Part shown: one piece after another, positions 61,844 through 64,000 of the stretch
Position numbering within the stretch: the first letter of the stretch is position 1
Layout of the letters: each line of letters starts with the position of its first letter
Assembly (NCBI GenBank): GCA_016703645.1
Contig: JADJBR010000010.1
Coordinates: 1 to 64,000, forward strand
DNA: 64,000 bases
From: Zoogloea sp.
GTDB taxonomy: Bacteria > Pseudomonadota > Gammaproteobacteria > Burkholderiales > Rhodocyclaceae
Direction: 5' to 3'
The notes under the pieces: generated by a model
The model's database searches: none
The model's input: the letters and a program-made list of their open reading frames with translations, nothing else
What the model was told of the DNA's origin: nothing
Translations under genes and position numbers: made by a program

Positions 61844-62114
61844 GCTGGAGTTCCTGGAAAGCGCGCTGACCGAATGGCAACACCTGGATGGATCACTGAA
61901 GGCTCAGTTCAAGAAAAAGCTGGCCGAGAGGCTCATCGACCCGCGAATCCCCTCGGCCAAGCTCCACGGTCACCCGGACCGCTACAAGATCAAGCTGCGC
62001 AGCATCGGCTACCGGCTGGTCTATGAAGTTCAGGATCAGCGCCTGATCGTACTGGTCGTCGCCGTTGGCAAGCGGGACAAGAACGCCGTCTATAAGGCCG
62101 CCGAAAGCCGCTAG
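61833..62114 (+). CDS. RelE/StbE-family mRNA interferase toxin
   Basis: The 93-aa RelE/ParE-superfamily protein has YELEFLESALTEWQHLDGSL, FKKKLAERLIDPRIPSAKLHG, YKIKLRSIGYRLVYEV and LIVLVVAVGKRDKNAVYKAA. The basic residues of the catalytic face (R in KLRSIGYRLVYEV, K/R in VGKRDKNAVY) are kept, so it is probably active. RelE toxins cleave ribosome-bound mRNA. The pair sits inside an acyl-CoA catabolic cluster, an unusual place. Confidence 0.9.
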   Translation: MRYELEFLESALTEWQHLDGSLKAQFKKKLAERLIDPRIPSAKLHGHPDRYKIKLRSIGYRLVYEVQDQRLIVLVVAVGKRDKNAVYKAAESR

Positions 62115-62203
62115 CCCACCACTGAACGCCTTGGCGCATCACCACAACCAAGGGCATGGCGCACCCCGAGCGTGACCATCGCCCCCAGTCAGGAGTAAAC
62201 ACA

Positions 62204-63349
62204 ATGGGACCCCTCCACGGCGTGAAGGTGGTGGAATTCGCCGCCCTCGGCCCCTGCCCGATGGCCGCCATGATCCTCGCCGACCTGGGCGCCGAGGTCG
62301 TGCGCATCGAGCGCAAGCCCGCCCCCGGTGCCAAGCCGGCCTCCGACCTTTTTGATCCCAAGATCGACATCCTCAACCGCTCCCGCCGTGTCGTCACCCT
62401 CGACCTGAAGAAGCCCGACGGGCTGGCCGCGGCGAAGCAGCTAGTGGCCGGTGCCGACATCCTTGTCGAAGGCTACCGCCCCGGTGTGATGGAGCGCATC
62501 GGACTGGGCCCGGACATCTGCCTCGAAGCCAACCCTCGCCTCGTCTACGGCCGCATGACCGGCTGGGGCCAGAGCGGCCCCCTGGCCCACGCCGCTGGCC
62601 ACGACATCAACTACCTGTCCCTGTCCGGCGCCCTGCATGCCATCGGCGAGCCCGGCGGCAAGCCGGTGGCGCCCCTCAACCTGGTGGCGGACTGCGGCGG
62701 TGGCGCCATGCTGCTGGTGGTCGGCGTCCTCGCCGCCCTCACCGAGGCCCGCGGCTCCGGCCAGGGCCAGGTGGTGGATGCCGCCATGACCGACGGCTCG
62801 GCCCTGCTGATGACCATGATGTACACCCTCAAGGCCATGGGCCAATGGACCCAGCAGCGCGGCAGCAACCTCCTCGATGGCGGCGCCCATTTCTACGACA
62901 CCTACCGCTGCGCCGACGGCAAGTACATCTCCATCGGCCCCATCGAACCCCAGTTCTACGCCCTGTTCCTGCAAAAAACCGGCCTGGCCGACCCGGACTT
63001 CAGCCAGCAGTGGGACCGCGCCCGCTGGCCCGAACTGAAGACGCGCCTGGCCGCCCATCTGCAGGGCCGCACCCGCGACGAATGGTGCGCCCTGCTGGAG
63101 GGCACGGACGCCTGCGTCGCCCCCGTGCTGGACATGGACGAAGCGCCCGAACATCCGCACAATCGGGCTCGCGGCACCTTCATCGAAGTCGGCGGCGTCA
63201 CGCAACCGGCCCCGGCGCCCCGCTTCAGCCGCAGCATTCCTGCACAACCCCGCCCGCCCGTCGTCGGTGCCACCGGCGAGGACGTACTCGCCGACTGGGG
63301 TTTCACCCCGGACGCGATCAAGGGGCTACGCACCTCGGGCGCCATCTGA
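62204..63349 (+). CDS. Alpha-methylacyl-CoA racemase / CoA transferase family III protein
   Basis: The 381-aa family III (CaiB/BaiF) protein resembles AMACR, which interconverts (R)- and (S)-2-methylacyl-CoA so that both enter beta-oxidation. The catalytic pair is in [20 protein letters not shown] (His) and [18 protein letters not shown] (Asp), matching the His/Asp of bacterial AMACR. Residues such as [15 protein letters not shown] are typical. Start: ATG at 62204, after the toxin gene with 89 bp between. Downstream ECH follows 32 bp later. Confidence 0.9.
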   Translation: MGPLHGVKVVEFAALGPCPMAAMILADLGAEVVRIERKPAPGAKPASDLFDPKIDILNRSRRVVTLDLKKPDGLAAAKQLVAGADILVEGYRPGVMERIGLGPDICLEANPRLVYGRMTGWGQSGPLAHAAGHDINYLSLSGALHAIGEPGGKPVAPLNLVADCGGGAMLLVVGVLAALTEARGSGQGQVVDAAMTDGSALLMTMMYTLKAMGQWTQQRGSNLLDGGAHFYDTYRCADGKYISIGPIEPQFYALFLQKTGLADPDFSQQWDRARWPELKTRLAAHLQGRTRDEWCALLEGTDACVAPVLDMDEAPEHPHNRARGTFIEVGGVTQPAPAPRFSRSIPAQPRPPVVGATGEDVLADWGFTPDAIKGLRTSGAI

Positions 63350-63381
63350 ACCATCCAAAAACAGCAATCACAGGAGAACAC

Positions 63382-64000
63382 ATGGAATACCAGAACATCA
63401 TCGTCGAGACCCGCGGCAAGGTAGGCCTCATCACCCTCAACCGCCCCAAGGCCCTCAACGCCCTCAACGACGCCCTGGTGGACGAACTGGGCCTGGCCCT
63501 CAACGCCTTCGAGGCCGACGAGGCCATCGGCTGCATCGTCATCACCGGCTCGGAGAAGGCCTTCGCCGCCGGCGCCGACATCACCATGATGGCCAAGTTC
63601 AGCTACATGGACGCCTACAAGGGCGACTACATCACCCGCAACTGGGAGCGGGTGAAGACCTGCCGCAAGCCGGTGATTGCCGCCGTGGCGGGTTTCGCCC
63701 TGGGTGGCGGCTGCGAGCTGGCCATGAGCTGCGACATGATCTACGCCGCCGACAGCGCCAAGTTCGGCCAGCCCGAAGTGAAGCTCGGCATCCTGCCCGG
63801 CGCCGGCGGCACCCAGCGCCTGCCCCGCGCCGTGGGCAAGGCCAAGGCCATGGACCTGTGCCTCACCGCCCGCATGATGGACGCAGCCGAAGCCGAGAAG
63901 GCCGGCCTCGTCGCCCGCGTGATCCCCGCCGACCAACTGCTGGAAGAAACCCTGAAAGCCGCCACCACCATCGCCGGCTTCTCCCTGCCGGTGGTCATGA
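63382..64000 (+). CDS. Enoyl-CoA hydratase (partial, runs off the window)
   Basis: At least 206 aa of a crotonase-family enzyme, with the 3' end beyond base 64000. The oxyanion-hole motif is [14 protein letters not shown] and [14 protein letters not shown]. Both catalytic glutamates are present in [12 protein letters not shown] and [20 protein letters not shown]. It hydrates trans-2-enoyl-CoA made by the acyl-CoA dehydrogenase. AGGAG precedes the ATG. Family length is about 258 aa, so roughly 50 residues are missing. Confidence 0.93.
   Translation, partial: MEYQNIIVETRGKVGLITLNRPKALNALNDALVDELGLALNAFEADEAIGCIVITGSEKAFAAGADITMMAKFSYMDAYKGDYITRNWERVKTCRKPVIAAVAGFALGGGCELAMSCDMIYAADSAKFGQPEVKLGILPGAGGTQRLPRAVGKAKAMDLCLTARMMDAAEAEKAGLVARVIPADQLLEETLKAATTIAGFSLPVVM

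Noticed and set aside
1-64000. tRNA, rRNA, insertion sequence or prophage genes
   Set aside because: None could be recognised on either strand.

Overview
The window is high-GC DNA from a betaproteobacterium, probably of the Rhodocyclales type (Thauera/Azoarcus/Zoogloea-like). This is inferred from base composition, an orphan PEP-CTERM protein, abundant c-type cytochromes, betaproteobacterial-style intergenic repeats and the branched acyl-CoA degradation cluster. No rRNA, tRNA, CRISPR array, transposase or phage gene was seen.

Layout. (1) 1-16.2 kb, minus strand: a two-partner secretion / contact-dependent inhibition-like locus, read right to left as a short secreted TpsA (14.2-16.1 kb), the outer-membrane transporter TpsB (12.5-14.2 kb), a giant TpsA adhesin (4.0-12.5 kb), and its 3' portion. 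That portion holds haemagglutinin repeats, a DUF637-like pretoxin region, an AQNN variant of the VENN motif and a C-terminal toxin, and it overlaps an immunity gene by 8 nt. Everything left of about 4.0 kb is broken by many frameshifts although the protein sequence stays recognisable between them, so it is either recent decay or poor sequence near a contig end. Divergent from the locus is a predicted exported protein with a TIR-like domain. (2) 17.3-20 kb: an SDR carrying the exact halohydrin dehalogenase signatures, a CsgG-like lipoprotein and a Sel1 protein. (3) 20.3-28.1 kb: DNA polymerase IV, the ovothiol enzyme OvoA, and an overlapping pair of exported trypsin-like/TPR proteins, one with an intact catalytic triad and one with all three residues replaced. 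(4) 28.2-33.5 kb: LysR/GST/PNPOx-like flavoprotein, Dps, a ZIP transporter with a 52-aa membrane protein, and AlkB. (5) 33.5-36.5 kb: an ECF42-type sigma factor behind two DGPF (YCII) proteins, a VOC protein and a DUF1428 protein. (6) 36.6-38.2 kb: a parvulin PPIase, a terminator, a 117-bp inverted-repeat element and thiol peroxidase. (7) 38.3-46.9 kb: five genes in a row encoding four exported two-heme c-type cytochromes and a lipoprotein. The last cytochrome is a paralogue of its neighbour, split by a frameshift in a G run. I recognise no described system for this cluster. (8) 47-51.5 kb: LysR, NmrA-like reductase, extradiol dioxygenase-like protein, cytochrome b561 and two YceI proteins. 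(9) 51.6-57.7 kb: PEP-CTERM protein, a strong terminator just ahead of an acyltransferase, a Cache/HAMP/GAF/HD-GYP protein and an AraC regulator. (10) 57.9-64 kb: SDR dehydrogenase, thiolase, acyl-CoA dehydrogenase, AMACR-like enzyme and enoyl-CoA hydratase (isoleucine or methyl-branched acyl-CoA oxidation), interrupted by a RelBE-like toxin-antitoxin pair and by repeat DNA.

The most unusual items are the degraded one-TpsB/two-TpsA locus with toxin-immunity tail and exported TIR-like neighbour, the multi-cytochrome/lipoprotein cluster, the protease/pseudoprotease pair and the halohydrin dehalogenase. Starts were chosen by Shine-Dalgarno-like sequence and signal peptide where possible. All family assignments come from reading the translations, not from database searches.
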